A stretch of DNA of 64,000 nt from contig JAFAQY010000089.1 of assembly GCA_019261985.1 (NCBI GenBank), positions 29,032-93,031 of the forward strand, written 5' to 3'. Below the pieces are notes generated by a model, which saw only the letters and a list, made by a program, of their open reading frames with translations, made no database searches and was not told the origin of the DNA. Source of the stretch: Bryobacterales bacterium (GTDB lineage: Bacteria; Acidobacteriota; Terriglobia; Bryobacterales; Bryobacteraceae). Every line of letters starts with the position of its first letter. The first letter of the stretch is position 1. Shown piece by piece: positions 53,439 through 62,258 of the stretch. Both the position numbers and the translations under genes were made by a program.

Positions 53439-54533
53439 TTACTGCCCTTTACCAAGCCACGGACGAAGCAATGTACGTCCTACAATTTCCAAATCCATCC
53501 ATGGCGACCCGAAGCGCAGGTAGTACAGATCGTAGCCGATGCGAGCGGCCTCTTCTTGAATTTCCGTGTTTATGCCGCCGCGCGCCCCCGGACGGCTTCC
53601 TCCATGTGCCTGAGCCCATCCCAAAATGCCTGGTTTGACCGATAGGCGGCGGGCAAATACAGGCGAAACGCTCTCCAGCCGCTCCGTGAAAACGGACCGC
53701 ACTGGCTGCGGGCCGAAAAGGCTCATCTCGCCGCGGACGAGATTGATCAATTGCGGCAGTCCCTTCAGCCGGAGCCTGGACAGCATTTTGCCCACGCCTG
53801 TGATGTTTCCGGTATTCGCGTCTTTGAGCCGGAATCCCCGGCGGTAAAACGGAACACCTTGAAACCCGGCGCACTCGACGGTTTCAAAGAACGGCCCAGC
53901 TCCGGCCGCGATGCGCGCCGCCAATGCGGCCGCCAACAGTAACGGGAACGAAATCGCCAATAGCGCCAATCCGATCAGATTGGAATAAACCGCCTGAACG
54001 GCCATGGTTGCGCGGTTTTCCCGCAGAGATTCCGAAGCAAGCAGATCTTCGGGCGAGACATTTTCCGGCGCAATGCGTTCCAGCCGTCTCTGGCTGTTCA
54101 TCGCCTCGGTTTCGAGCCGCAGCCCTGCTAGCTTCGAATCCAACCAAAAGCGGGGCCTCGTTTGCCGCCAATCCGTCTCGCTGACGACGATTTGCTTCGA
54201 ATGCGCCCGGCCGTCTACGGGCAACCACCTTCGCGCGCCGGCGGTAAGCATCGATGCGGCCGCGCATCCAATCAAAAACGCTCCAAAAGGAAGCGAACTT
54301 GAACCGGCATAGATTAAGCCGGCTTGTGCAATCAACGCGGCGCCGCAGGCAGCGAGTAATCGCGGCGCGGGGCTAGCGTCAGTACGCGGCGCGCCCCACT
54401 CTACGCCCCACCAAAAGGCCGCCGCCAAGATGAGCGCTGCTCCAAACCCGCCGCCGGCCTGCGCAAGAACGGCCGCTGCGGCGAATGACGCCACGCAAAT
54501 GGCCGCGTCCCAGGCGGATCGCGCGAGCGTCAC
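53439..54533 (-). CDS. polyprenyl-phosphate sugar transferase (bacterial sugar transferase family)
   Basis: The product has 364 residues. Several N-terminal helices precede a C-terminal PglC/WcaJ-like catalytic domain: GPFFETVECAGFQGVPF, then LPQLINLVRGEMSLFGPQP and RLSVKPGILGWAQ. It should attach the first phospho-sugar to undecaprenyl phosphate. Some normally strict residues differ (usually SLVGPRP). Overlaps the WecA-like gene by 4 bp. Confidence 0.86.
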   Translation of the reverse strand: MTLARSAWDAAICVASFAAAAVLAQAGGGFGAALILAAAFWWGVEWGAPRTDASPAPRLLAACGAALIAQAGLIYAGSSSLPFGAFLIGCAAASMLTAGARRWLPVDGRAHSKQIVVSETDWRQTRPRFWLDSKLAGLRLETEAMNSQRRLERIAPENVSPEDLLASESLRENRATMAVQAVYSNLIGLALLAISFPLLLAAALAARIAAGAGPFFETVECAGFQGVPFYRRGFRLKDANTGNITGVGKMLSRLRLKGLPQLINLVRGEMSLFGPQPVRSVFTERLESVSPVFARRLSVKPGILGWAQAHGGSRPGARGGINTEIQEEAARIGYDLYYLRFGSPWMDLEIVGRTLLRPWLGKGQ

Positions 54534-55939
54534 ACGGCTCCCGCGGGCGCACTGTCCCGCTCGGCGGCGGGAACGCTTTGCTTGACTACATCCGCGAAAT
54601 CCGCCAGATCAAGCCCGGGCTGGTTGCCATGGCTCTCGATTCGCAGCGACCCTTCGCCCACGGGGACATCGAATGACCAACCGAGTTCCGCGCGGGAGCT
54701 CAATGCAAGCTCGCGGACTCCGTTCGGCGATTGCCATAATATTTTGTTCCAGCCGCACTCGTGCGCCGTCTCCGCCAGCGCCGTCCACCACGCATCAGCC
54801 GTAGAGGCAGCTTGAAGGCTGGTCCGAAGCTTATCCAAGCGCAGCGATTCGTGAAGGTTCTTCTGCAGTTCGCCGCCGAATAGCATCCGTCCGACGAAGT
54901 TAAATTCCTTGTAGCGCAGCTCCCGTACGCCCACGCCCGTAGCGGCCACTAACAACACCAGCAGTGCGTTCCGGAACGCCGCTAGTTGTGGGGCAATCAA
55001 TAAAAGCGCCAGGCAGGCCGCCACCGCCGCGAACAGATATAAAACCAGGACGGCGCTCCGGGGCGTCAGACCGCGGTCCAGCAGACGGTGATGAATGTGC
55101 GCCCGGTCGGCCGAAAAAATCGGCTGATGCCTCAGCAATCGCCGAAACACCGCCACGCAGACGTCCAGCAATGGAACCGACAATGCGATCAACGGCACGA
55201 TAAGGCTGAGCATTGTGGACGTCTTTTGGGTCCAGATCATGCCGTAGCAGCCGAGCAAAAATCCGATCAAAAGCGCGCCGGAATCGCCCAAAAAAACGGT
55301 GGCCGGATTCGTGTTGTACCAAAGGAAGCCGAGCAGCGCGCAAACCAGAGGCAACGTCGCATAAGCCAGCGCCTGGTTTCCATAGAGCCACGCGGCGATG
55401 AACAGAGTCAGGCTTGCCACCGTCCCGATCCCGGCGCAAAGCCCGTCCAGGCCGTCGATCAAGTTCAGGGCGTTCGTTGTTAACAGAACCCAGAAAACCG
55501 TGAGCGGCAAGTTGAGCCACACCGGCAGAGGCGTCTGGCTGCCGAGCGTCCCGACGCTTAAACCGGAATGAAAAACAACCAGCGCGGCGGAAATCTGCCC
55601 GCCGAGTTTGACCCACGGCCTCAGGTTGAAGAAGTCGTCGAGCAGACCGGTGAGGAACACAATCAGCGCGCCGGGGAGCAACTTCGCCAAAGGGCCGCCC
55701 AGGCCAGTGGCAGGATCGCTCAACGGAAGTATCGCGAAGGCGTAGGCGATCGCTATCGGCAGGCCGCCGATGCGCGGAACCGGATGCCGGTGAATTCGGC
55801 GCTGCCCCGGCCGGTCGACTATGTTGTAGGAGCGGAAAACATCGCGCAAAATCGGCGTTAGCACCACAGACGCGAGGAAAGCCTTTAAACCTCCCGCAAG
55901 CAGGCTATTTTCGACAGCCGATGTCCCAAACCCAACCAA
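54530..55939 (-). CDS. WecA/MraY-type UDP-sugar:undecaprenyl-phosphate transferase
   Basis: This 469-residue membrane enzyme belongs to the PNPT family. Motifs are RRIHRHPVPRIGG, FLTGLLDDFFNL, NALNLIDGLDGLCAGIG, FLGDSGALLIGFLLG and ADRAHIHHRLLDRGL (the HIHH motif of WecA). A cytoplasmic C-terminal tail (about 330-469) is longer than in WecA and unassigned. It starts lipid-linked glycan synthesis from UDP-GlcNAc or a similar donor. Confidence 0.92.
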   Translation of the reverse strand: MVGFGTSAVENSLLAGGLKAFLASVVLTPILRDVFRSYNIVDRPGQRRIHRHPVPRIGGLPIAIAYAFAILPLSDPATGLGGPLAKLLPGALIVFLTGLLDDFFNLRPWVKLGGQISAALVVFHSGLSVGTLGSQTPLPVWLNLPLTVFWVLLTTNALNLIDGLDGLCAGIGTVASLTLFIAAWLYGNQALAYATLPLVCALLGFLWYNTNPATVFLGDSGALLIGFLLGCYGMIWTQKTSTMLSLIVPLIALSVPLLDVCVAVFRRLLRHQPIFSADRAHIHHRLLDRGLTPRSAVLVLYLFAAVAACLALLLIAPQLAAFRNALLVLLVAATGVGVRELRYKEFNFVGRMLFGGELQKNLHESLRLDKLRTSLQAASTADAWWTALAETAHECGWNKILWQSPNGVRELALSSRAELGWSFDVPVGEGSLRIESHGNQPGLDLADFADVVKQSVPAAERDSAPAGAV

Positions 55940-55955
55940 ATTTCCGCCGGGCTGA

Positions 55956-56246
55956 TTACGCCCCCTCGCTCCCGTTTTCCCGCCATTGCGAACGCAAAAC
56001 CGCGAGGGAACTCTGGTCCAGCATATGTTCCACTTTGATCCACAACCGGCTGTTTTCGCGCCGCTCGATCAGGCCCAGGTAAACCGCTTCCTGGCTCTCG
56101 AGTTCCGCGGGTGTGCCAATGTCCAGTTCCGCGGGCGCCTCCGACACTTCAATCTCAAGGAATCTACCTTGCGATGCGCGCATAGTCGCCGCCCGTCGCG
56201 GGCCGGCAGGAAGCAGGCGCACCTCTACTGCTTCGCCAAACTGCAT
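55956..56246 (-). CDS. small protein, possible PilZ-like domain
   Basis: This 96-residue soluble beta-rich protein (EVRLLPAGPRRAATMRASQG, then VYLGLIERRENSRLWIKVEHML) somewhat resembles PilZ domains by pattern, but the c-di-GMP-binding RxxxR and D/NxSxxG motifs are not clear. It is the first gene of the minus-strand polysaccharide cluster, 17 bp before the WecA-like gene, so it may regulate it. Confidence 0.6.
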   Translation of the reverse strand: MQFGEAVEVRLLPAGPRRAATMRASQGRFLEIEVSEAPAELDIGTPAELESQEAVYLGLIERRENSRLWIKVEHMLDQSSLAVLRSQWRENGSEGA

Positions 56247-56313
56247 ATGGGATCATTCTAGCTAAGTACGATGGCGCAATACTATTCCCCCAAAACACGA
56301 AGGGGATGAGGGT

Positions 56314-57579
56314 TTGCTCCGCTCCTCCCTAACGCCAACGGTTGCCGTTTTGGCTGCCTGCGATTTTCTTCTGTTGTCGGGATGCTTTCTTGTGCCGGCA
56401 TATCTGACCGCCGCGGCCAACCTGGACTTCTACCTTGTTGAAGGCGGCGGTTCGGTCCAGATCGCCATCGCGGTTCTGTCGATTCAACTCGCGCTGTATT
56501 TGGAATGCATGTATGAGCGCATTGTCGCCTTTGCGACGATTCTGCGCCGGATGTTCTTTGCGCTTGGAGTAGGGTTTCTAATCCAGGCCTTTCTGGCGTT
56601 ATTGCATTCGCCGTTGCAGTTGGCTCGTGGGATTATGGTCGCCGCCGGCGGCCTCAGCTTAGTCGCGTTTCCGGTATGGCGGCTGGCGGCGGGGGCGGTG
56701 ATGCGCACAGGCATCCCGGCGCGCAAAATTCTGTTTCTCGGCGCGAATTCAGCCTCCCTGACCATAGAGCGGCAATTAAAGGAACAACCCGAACTAGGTC
56801 TGATGGCAGCCGGTTTTCTGGGCACGGGCGAGGGCGGGGAGACATTCGTGCGTCTCGGCGATTTCACGGATTTGGATACTGTGATCGAGGAGCACAGCCC
56901 CCAGCGCATCGTGCTTGCTCGTGGAGTTTCCGGACTTCCCGTTCGCCGGCTGCTGGAACTACAGCGGTCCGGCACGCGTATCGAGAAACTCGCGAACCTT
57001 TATGAATCCGTCACCGGACGAATTTCGCTTCACGAATTGCCGCCTGAACGGCTGATGTTTTCGGAGGACCTGGATGCGCGCCCCGGTTACGTGGCCGCGC
57101 GCGACGTCTACTCCGTTGCGATCGCCGCCCTGCTTTTGGCGATCGCCGCTCCGGTATTCGCCGCCGCTGTTCTAATCTCCAAGGCGCGCGGACCGATCTT
57201 CGCCTGGAATCTTCACCTCGGCGTGCGGGGGAAACCGGTGAGGCTGTATCGCTTCCGCGACCCCGGGCTGTGGAGTTGGGTCCAGGCGTTGCCGCTGCTA
57301 CTGAACGTGCTCAAGGGCGACCTCGCCCTGGTTGGACCGGCACCCGAGCGCGTTGAATTCGCGGCGGCGCTTCGCCGCAGGATTCCTTTCTATAATCACC
57401 GGCTCTCGGTGAAGCCCGGGTTAACGGGATGGGCACAAGTGCATTCGGACACGGGCACGCCCGACTCTCTGGCCGCGCTTGAATACGACCTGTACTACAT
57501 CAAGCATTTATCGCCCGTGCTGGACGCGTATATAGTCGTATTAACGATCCGTGCGATAGCCGGGTGGAGCAGGCTTTAG
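56314..57579 (+). CDS. exopolysaccharide polyprenyl glycosylphosphotransferase
   Basis: The product has 421 residues. N-terminal membrane helices are followed by a CoA-binding-like domain (RKILFLGANSASLTIERQL), another helix (SVAIAALLLAIAAPVFAAAVL) and the sugar-transferase domain with LLNVLKGDLALVGPAPERV and LSVKPGLTGWAQVHSDTG. The start is probably a TTG at 56314 after gatgaggg; no ATG fits. It is divergent from the cluster and a second initiating transferase. The last residues (WSRL) and the stop lie in a family A repeat. Confidence 0.87.
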   Translation: MLRSSLTPTVAVLAACDFLLLSGCFLVPAYLTAAANLDFYLVEGGGSVQIAIAVLSIQLALYLECMYERIVAFATILRRMFFALGVGFLIQAFLALLHSPLQLARGIMVAAGGLSLVAFPVWRLAAGAVMRTGIPARKILFLGANSASLTIERQLKEQPELGLMAAGFLGTGEGGETFVRLGDFTDLDTVIEEHSPQRIVLARGVSGLPVRRLLELQRSGTRIEKLANLYESVTGRISLHELPPERLMFSEDLDARPGYVAARDVYSVAIAALLLAIAAPVFAAAVLISKARGPIFAWNLHLGVRGKPVRLYRFRDPGLWSWVQALPLLLNVLKGDLALVGPAPERVEFAAALRRRIPFYNHRLSVKPGLTGWAQVHSDTGTPDSLAALEYDLYYIKHLSPVLDAYIVVLTIRAIAGWSRL

Positions 57580-57683
57580 CCGGGCTTTAGCCTGCAACGG
57601 GGACTTCAGTCCCCGAGCTGACGCGTCCAACAAACGCAAACCGAGGCTGAAGCCTCGGTTGCAGGCTGAAGCCTGCTCCACCC
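57562..57683. repeat. dispersed palindromic repeat, family A, long variant
   Basis: A 122-bp element with ends ggtggagcaggctt ... aagcctgctccacc. Inner hairpins are cggggacttcagtccccg and ccgaggctgaagcctcgg, and the motif gctttagcctgcaac occurs. It supplies the stop codon of the upstream transferase and ends about 39 bp before psd. Confidence 0.87.
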
Positions 57684-57721
57684 AATTTCGATCACCGAAG
57701 CCAATGCGACAATATCGGTGA

Positions 57722-58351
57722 ATGGTGAATTACGGCTATTACTATGCTGGAGGTCTGCTGGCGGGCGCGGCGCTCGTCACATACCTTTTGAGCTGGCCGT
57801 ATGCCCTGCCGTTCTACATTCTGGCTGCATTTTGTTTGAACTTTTTCCGCGATCCGGAACGGCGCGCGCCGGACGGCCCGGTTGCCGTTTCGCCCGCCGA
57901 TGGCAAGGTCGTCTCGGTAAAGTCGGACCTCGCCGGCAACTCGCAGATCAGCATCTTCCTCAATATTTTCAATGTTCACGTGAATCGCACGCCGATTCCC
58001 GGCAAAATTGCCTGTATCAATTACAAGAAAGGCGATTTTCTGGTGGCCAGCAAAGAAGCCGCCAGCGCCGCGAACGAACAAAACATTATCGAGGTTCGAG
58101 GCGTGGTCGGAGGCAGGCCCACCACGGTGGTGTTCAAGCAGATCGCGGGTCTGATCGCCCGGCGCATCATTTGCTACAAACACGTGGGCGACGTTCTCGC
58201 CCCGGCCGAGCGCGTCGGCCTGATTAAATTCGGTTCCCGCGTGGACGTGCTTCTGGGACCGGAATGGGAACTGGCCGTCAAAGCGGGCGAGCATGTATCG
58301 GCAGGGTCCAGCATCATCGCCACGATGACGGCGGAGGAGCCGGCCGCATGA
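57722..58351 (+). CDS. psd: phosphatidylserine decarboxylase
   Basis: This 209-residue protein is of the short Psd type. It has two N-terminal hydrophobic segments, the motif FFRDPERRAP, VSPADGKVV, and NVHVNRTPIPG, and the self-cleavage site LIKFGSRVD, where the Ser becomes the pyruvoyl group. It converts phosphatidylserine to phosphatidylethanolamine. The stop overlaps the pssA start (ATGA), so substrate-making and substrate-using enzymes are co-expressed. Confidence 0.95.
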   Translation: MVNYGYYYAGGLLAGAALVTYLLSWPYALPFYILAAFCLNFFRDPERRAPDGPVAVSPADGKVVSVKSDLAGNSQISIFLNIFNVHVNRTPIPGKIACINYKKGDFLVASKEAASAANEQNIIEVRGVVGGRPTTVVFKQIAGLIARRIICYKHVGDVLAPAERVGLIKFGSRVDVLLGPEWELAVKAGEHVSAGSSIIATMTAEEPAA

Positions 58352-59277
58352 GAACTTTAAGATTACGCGAGCGTCTGATCGATCCCCGTTCGCCCGATCG
58401 CCGCCCCCGCAAAGCCGCGTATGCGCTGCCGACGCTATTCACCGCGGGCAACGTTTTTCTTGGATTTTACGCATTGCTCGAAGTCTTCCAAGGCGCGATG
58501 GCGGCGATTCAAAATGCCTCGACGGCGCAGGTGCATTTTCAATGGGCCGCAATTGGTATCGGCATCGCCGTTTTCCTCGACGGGCTCGACGGACGCATCG
58601 CGCGCATGACCAACACGGTCAGCGATTTCGGGCGCGAGATGGACTCCCTCGCCGACGTGATCACCTTCGGAATCGCTCCGGCGGTGCTCGCGTTCGCCTG
58701 GGGCGTCATGTTTATCGAGCCCCCGCTCGACGGCATTAACCTCGATCAGCTTCGCAGCGCCGGATACTTCTTCTCCTTCCTGTTTCTGCTGTGCGGCGCG
58801 CTGCGGCTGGCGCGCTTCAATATCCAAAAAAATCCGACGCCCAAGAATCCCGGGCGGCCCGACCGCAAATATTTCGTCGGGCTGCCGATTCCCGCCGCCG
58901 CCGCTACAGTTGCCGGCGTGGTCTACGCGTTTGGAAGCACCCCGTTGCGGTGGTGGCTTCCGTCCGTCGCATGGGTCGCGTTGCTGTTTCTGCTTTCTTT
59001 CCTGATGATCAGCACTTGGCGCTATCCAAGCTTCAAAGACATCGACCTGCTTAAACCTCGGTCCCCGCTATCGTTCGTGCTGCTCGCTAGCTTGATTTAC
59101 GCGGTGTGGAAGTTTTCGCAACCGGTGCTTCTTCTACTGCCCGCGATCTATGTGAGCTCCGGTATTTTCATACGCATCGGCGGATCCCTCCGCAGGCGAT
59201 TCCGGGCTTCGGCGGCGCGCCGCGGCAAGCCAACCAATCCGGAAAGGCGGCCCGGGCCGGAGCGTCTCGTTGGATAG
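58348..59277 (+). CDS. pssA: CDP-diacylglycerol-serine O-phosphatidyltransferase
   Basis: About 309 residues from the ATG at 58348. The CDP-alcohol phosphotransferase motif is FLDGLDGRIARMTNTVSDFG followed by REMDSLADVI, with all the conserved Asp residues. About six to eight membrane helices are visible, and the C-terminal tail is basic. It makes phosphatidylserine for the psd product encoded just upstream. Confidence 0.94.
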   Translation: MRTLRLRERLIDPRSPDRRPRKAAYALPTLFTAGNVFLGFYALLEVFQGAMAAIQNASTAQVHFQWAAIGIGIAVFLDGLDGRIARMTNTVSDFGREMDSLADVITFGIAPAVLAFAWGVMFIEPPLDGINLDQLRSAGYFFSFLFLLCGALRLARFNIQKNPTPKNPGRPDRKYFVGLPIPAAAATVAGVVYAFGSTPLRWWLPSVAWVALLFLLSFLMISTWRYPSFKDIDLLKPRSPLSFVLLASLIYAVWKFSQPVLLLLPAIYVSSGIFIRIGGSLRRRFRASAARRGKPTNPERRPGPERLVG

Positions 59278-60271
59278 GCCAGTTGAGCGGCGATTGGTAG
59301 CGATGGTGGGCGGCGATTCGCTGCTCGCGAAAGAGATTCGCGAGTTGCTGGGCGAGAGCGAGCCCGCTACGCGAGTTCAACTGATTTCCGCCGCTCCCGA
59401 TGGGACCAGTTTGTTGTCGCTCGAGGAAGAGGATGCTTCGGTTCTAATTCCGCTCAACGCAGAGAGTCTGGAAGGGGCGAGCGTCGCATTCCTGGCCGGC
59501 TCGCAGGCGTCCAGCCGCCGCGCTTTGAAATTGAACCCCGATGGTGGTCCAGTGCTGATCGACCTTGCCGGAGCACTGGAGGAACAGCCCAACGCCCGGT
59601 TACGGGCTCCGAAGGCTGAGCCGCGCGGCGGCGCGAGCGAGACCGGCGCGATCAGCGTGATTGCCCACCCCGCTGCCATCGCGCTCGCCCTAGTACTTTC
59701 CAGCGTCGCAAGAGCGGGCGTGATACGCCGAAGCGTGGTGCATGTGTTCGAGCCCGCCAGCGAGCGCGGCCAGCGCGGCATCGAGGAATTGCAGCAGCAA
59801 ACGGTCGCCGTGCTTAATTTGCAAAAGCTGAAGCAGGATGTCTTCGATGCGCAAGCGGCGTTCAATATGCTGGCGCGTTATGGCGAGGAAGCGCTGGAGC
59901 CGCTGGAAGGAATCGAGCAGCGCCTGGAGCGGCATCTGGCGTCGTTGTTATCCGCGTGGCCGGGGCTGCCTATGCCCTCGCTGCGGCTCATTCACGCCCC
60001 GGTCTTTCACGGTCATAGTTTTTCACTATGGATTGAGATGGACGACGCTCCGCAAGTCGCCCCGATTTCGGCGGCGCTCTCCGAGGCGGGCATCGACGTC
60101 CGTCCCGATGAGCCGCCTAACAACGTCGGCGTCGCCGGATTCAGCGGAGTGAGCGTTGGAGCGATTGCAACCGACAACAACAATCCACGCGCATTGTGGT
60201 TGTGGGCGGTTGCGGATAATCTGCGAGTGGCCGCGGAGAATGCGGTCGCGGTAGCGCAAGAGGTATGGTGA
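59270..60271 (+). CDS. aspartate-semialdehyde-dehydrogenase-like protein lacking the catalytic Cys
   Basis: The product has up to 333 residues (TTG at 59270, or ATG at 59303). The order of segments is that of Asd: a nucleotide-binding start (VAMVGGDSLLAKEIRELL), VAFLAGSQASSRRAL, VLIDLAGAL, then the dimerisation domain with HAPVFHGHSFSLWIEM and PNNVGVAGFSGVSVGAI. The catalytic motif NPNCS is replaced by HPAAI, so dehydrogenase activity is unlikely. Similar proteins are annotated Asd/ArgC-dimerisation-domain proteins in acidobacteria. The role is unknown. Confidence 0.82.
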   Translation: MDRPVERRLVAMVGGDSLLAKEIRELLGESEPATRVQLISAAPDGTSLLSLEEEDASVLIPLNAESLEGASVAFLAGSQASSRRALKLNPDGGPVLIDLAGALEEQPNARLRAPKAEPRGGASETGAISVIAHPAAIALALVLSSVARAGVIRRSVVHVFEPASERGQRGIEELQQQTVAVLNLQKLKQDVFDAQAAFNMLARYGEEALEPLEGIEQRLERHLASLLSAWPGLPMPSLRLIHAPVFHGHSFSLWIEMDDAPQVAPISAALSEAGIDVRPDEPPNNVGVAGFSGVSVGAIATDNNNPRALWLWAVADNLRVAAENAVAVAQEVW

Positions 60272-60370
60272 ACGGCGCGCAAGAGATATTGTTGAACTCG
60301 GCGCAAGACATATTGTTGAACTCGCCGCAAGAGGTACTGTGAACTCGCCGCAAGAGGTATTGTGAACTCC
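60254..60370 (+). repeat. five-copy tandem repeat of the Asd-like gene's 3' end
   Basis: The last bases of the gene (gcgcaagaggtatggtgaac) are followed by four imperfect copies of about 23-26 bp (gcgcaagagatattgttgaactcg, gcgcaagacatattgttgaactcg, ccgcaagaggtactgtgaactcg, ccgcaagaggtattgtgaactcc). The first copy contains the stop codon. It looks like slippage-type expansion. Confidence 0.85.
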
Positions 60371-60383
60371 TGGATTGCAGCTT

Positions 60384-60488
60384 GTGGGGCAGGTTGCCAA
60401 CCTGCGGCGGGTTGCCAACCCGCCTCGTCGGGCATTCCGACACCGCGCCAGCGCGATTGCCCATCGCGCGCAGGAAAGCATCCTGGCC
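60384..60488. repeat. dispersed palindromic repeat, family B
   Basis: gtggggcaggttgccaacct and gcggcgggttgccaacccgcc on the left, then a partial palindrome agcgcgattgcccatcgcgc and a decayed caggaaagcatcctggcc on the right. It is the same left-right order as at 48002-48225 and 11205-11335. It sits immediately before lptE. Confidence 0.86.
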
Positions 60489-60496
60489 AACTCAGC

Positions 60497-60997
60497 TTGG
60501 CCATATCACTACTCCTACTCTGTTGCAGCTGCGGCTACACCATCGCCGGCCGCGGCGACACATTGCCAAAAACGCTCCACACCGTCGCGATTCCGGCATT
60601 TGGAAATATCACCACGCGCTACAAGCTCACCGATCGCCTCCCCGAGGCATTTTCGCGCGAGTTCATTACGCGAACGCGCTATCGTGTCGTCCCCGATCCC
60701 AATCAAGCCGATGCCGTCCTCACCGGCGCAGTGAATAACTACACCTCGTTCCCGGTCATCTTCGATCCCACCACAAACCGCGCCGCAGCGGTTGAAGTCC
60801 ACGTGATTCTGCAAGTCAAGCTCACGGAGCGCGCGACCGGCAAGGTGCTTTTCGACCGTCCCCGATTGGAAATCAGCGAGCGCTATGAAATCAGCCTGGA
60901 CCCCACCCAGTATTTTGAAGAGAGCGACGACGCCCTCGATCGCGCCAGCAAGCTTGTGGCGAAGCAGGTGGTTTCTTCCGTGTTGAACGCGTTCTGA
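60497..60997 (+). CDS. lptE: LPS-assembly lipoprotein LptE
   Basis: About 166 residues from a TTG at 60497; the open frame extends to a GTG at 60362 through the repeats. The signal region ISLLLLCCSC with a lipobox Cys leads to GYTIAGRGDTLPKTLHTVAIP, the typical LptE start, and TDRLPEAFSREFITRTRYRVV, then ADAVLTGAVNNYTSFPV. LptE plugs the LptD barrel in the outer membrane. The start is uncertain because the natural 5' end seems replaced by a palindromic repeat. The stop overlaps the holA start. Confidence 0.85.
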   Translation: MAISLLLLCCSCGYTIAGRGDTLPKTLHTVAIPAFGNITTRYKLTDRLPEAFSREFITRTRYRVVPDPNQADAVLTGAVNNYTSFPVIFDPTTNRAAAVEVHVILQVKLTERATGKVLFDRPRLEISERYEISLDPTQYFEESDDALDRASKLVAKQVVSSVLNAF

Positions 60998-62082
60998 TGA
61001 CACCGGACCAATTTCTCGACAGCTTAAAACGAAAAGGGCCGGAAACGGCCTATCTTTTCATTGGTCCGGAGGCCTACAACCGTGAACGCTGCCGCCGCGC
61101 GCTGATCGACGCTGTCCTGCCGCCGGACGAGCGTGAGAGTGGGTTGACGCGCCACGATCTGGATCAGTCGCCGCTTGCCGTGGCGATCGACGATGCGCGT
61201 AGCCTTTCTCTGTTCGCCGCGCGGCGCGTTATCAGGCTCGGCCGAGCCGAGGCCGCATTGCCAAAGGGCAAATCGGTTGAGGCAGAGGAGGAGGGCGGCG
61301 CGACCGGCGGCACCGCCGCGCCGCTCGAAGCATATTTGCGCGACCCGTCTCCGGGTACGGTGCTGGTAATAGAGTCGTCGCGGTATGAATTCGACGGCGA
61401 AGACAAGGCGCGCCTGGAGCGCGTACAGAAGTTCTATTCGGCCGTGCCCGCGCAAGTGGAATTTCGCCGATTCAGTCCGGAGATGGCGCGGGCGCTGGCT
61501 CAATCCCTGGCGCGTTCGCTGGGCGTGCAACTCGGGCTGGCCGAACTGGCGCTGTTGATCGAAGCGACCGGCGGCGAGGCATCGCGCATCGCGGTCGAGA
61601 TAGAGAAGCTGAAGCTATTTGCCGGCGATCGAAAGGTGACCGCCGAGGACATTGCGGCGTTGATTCCCGATGCGCAGACCACGACGATTTTCGCGCTGGT
61701 GAACGCGCTCGGGCGCGGCGATCGCATCCGCGCCCTGGAATGCCTGGACACACTGACTCGCGCGGGCGAGTACATGCCGCTTGCCTTGACGTTTCTGGCC
61801 ACGCAGTTCCGCATGGCGCTGACGGCCCGCGAAGCCAACCTGCGCGGCCCCGGCGATATTCAATCGCATTTCAATCGCCTGGGAGTTCGCATTTGGCCCG
61901 AGCGCGCCCGCCAAATCGCCGAAACCATGCAGGCCTTTCCCAAAGAGCGTCTGGTGCGAGCTGTTGCGAAGCTTTTCGACGCCGACCGCGGGCTGCGCGA
62001 CGCTCGGCCGGATGACCGGATTGTCATGGAAGAGATGGTTCTGGATCTGACCCGTGGACCCAGCGCTTCCGGCTCGCGATGA
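60997..62082 (+). CDS. holA: DNA polymerase III subunit delta
   Basis: This 361-residue clamp-loader subunit shows the typical order: N-terminal domain (DQFLDSLKRKGPETAYLFIG, then PEAYNRERCRRALIDAVLP), middle AAA-like domain with LLIEATGGEASRIAVEIEKL, and the C-terminal helical domain (IFALVNALGRGDRIRALECL, then LTFLATQFRMAL). An insertion with EEEGGATGGTAAP is at about 90. It starts in the stop of lptE (TGATG), a pairing common in bacteria. Confidence 0.93.
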   Translation: MTPDQFLDSLKRKGPETAYLFIGPEAYNRERCRRALIDAVLPPDERESGLTRHDLDQSPLAVAIDDARSLSLFAARRVIRLGRAEAALPKGKSVEAEEEGGATGGTAAPLEAYLRDPSPGTVLVIESSRYEFDGEDKARLERVQKFYSAVPAQVEFRRFSPEMARALAQSLARSLGVQLGLAELALLIEATGGEASRIAVEIEKLKLFAGDRKVTAEDIAALIPDAQTTTIFALVNALGRGDRIRALECLDTLTRAGEYMPLALTFLATQFRMALTAREANLRGPGDIQSHFNRLGVRIWPERARQIAETMQAFPKERLVRAVAKLFDADRGLRDARPDDRIVMEEMVLDLTRGPSASGSR

Positions 62083-62258
62083 CCTACATTCGGTTCGATT
62101 ACACTCGGCGCCCTTTTGGAGGAGTTCGAGCAAGCGATCGCCGCCGCCACGGACGGTGCGGGCATGGCTATGATTTGCCGCATGCGAGCGTAGAAGGCAC
62201 GGGCACGGGATCCGGTCGGATTGAATAACGTCCGTACACTCGCCCGCCTGCGGCAAAC

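Noticed and set aside
60254..60370. Repeats that could be taken for a CRISPR array
   Set aside because: The units are directly adjacent without spacers and derive from the 3' end of the upstream gene.
62083..62110. ggttcgatta motif resembling a tRNA T-arm after holA
   Set aside because: No acceptor stem, D-arm or anticodon arm can be built around it.
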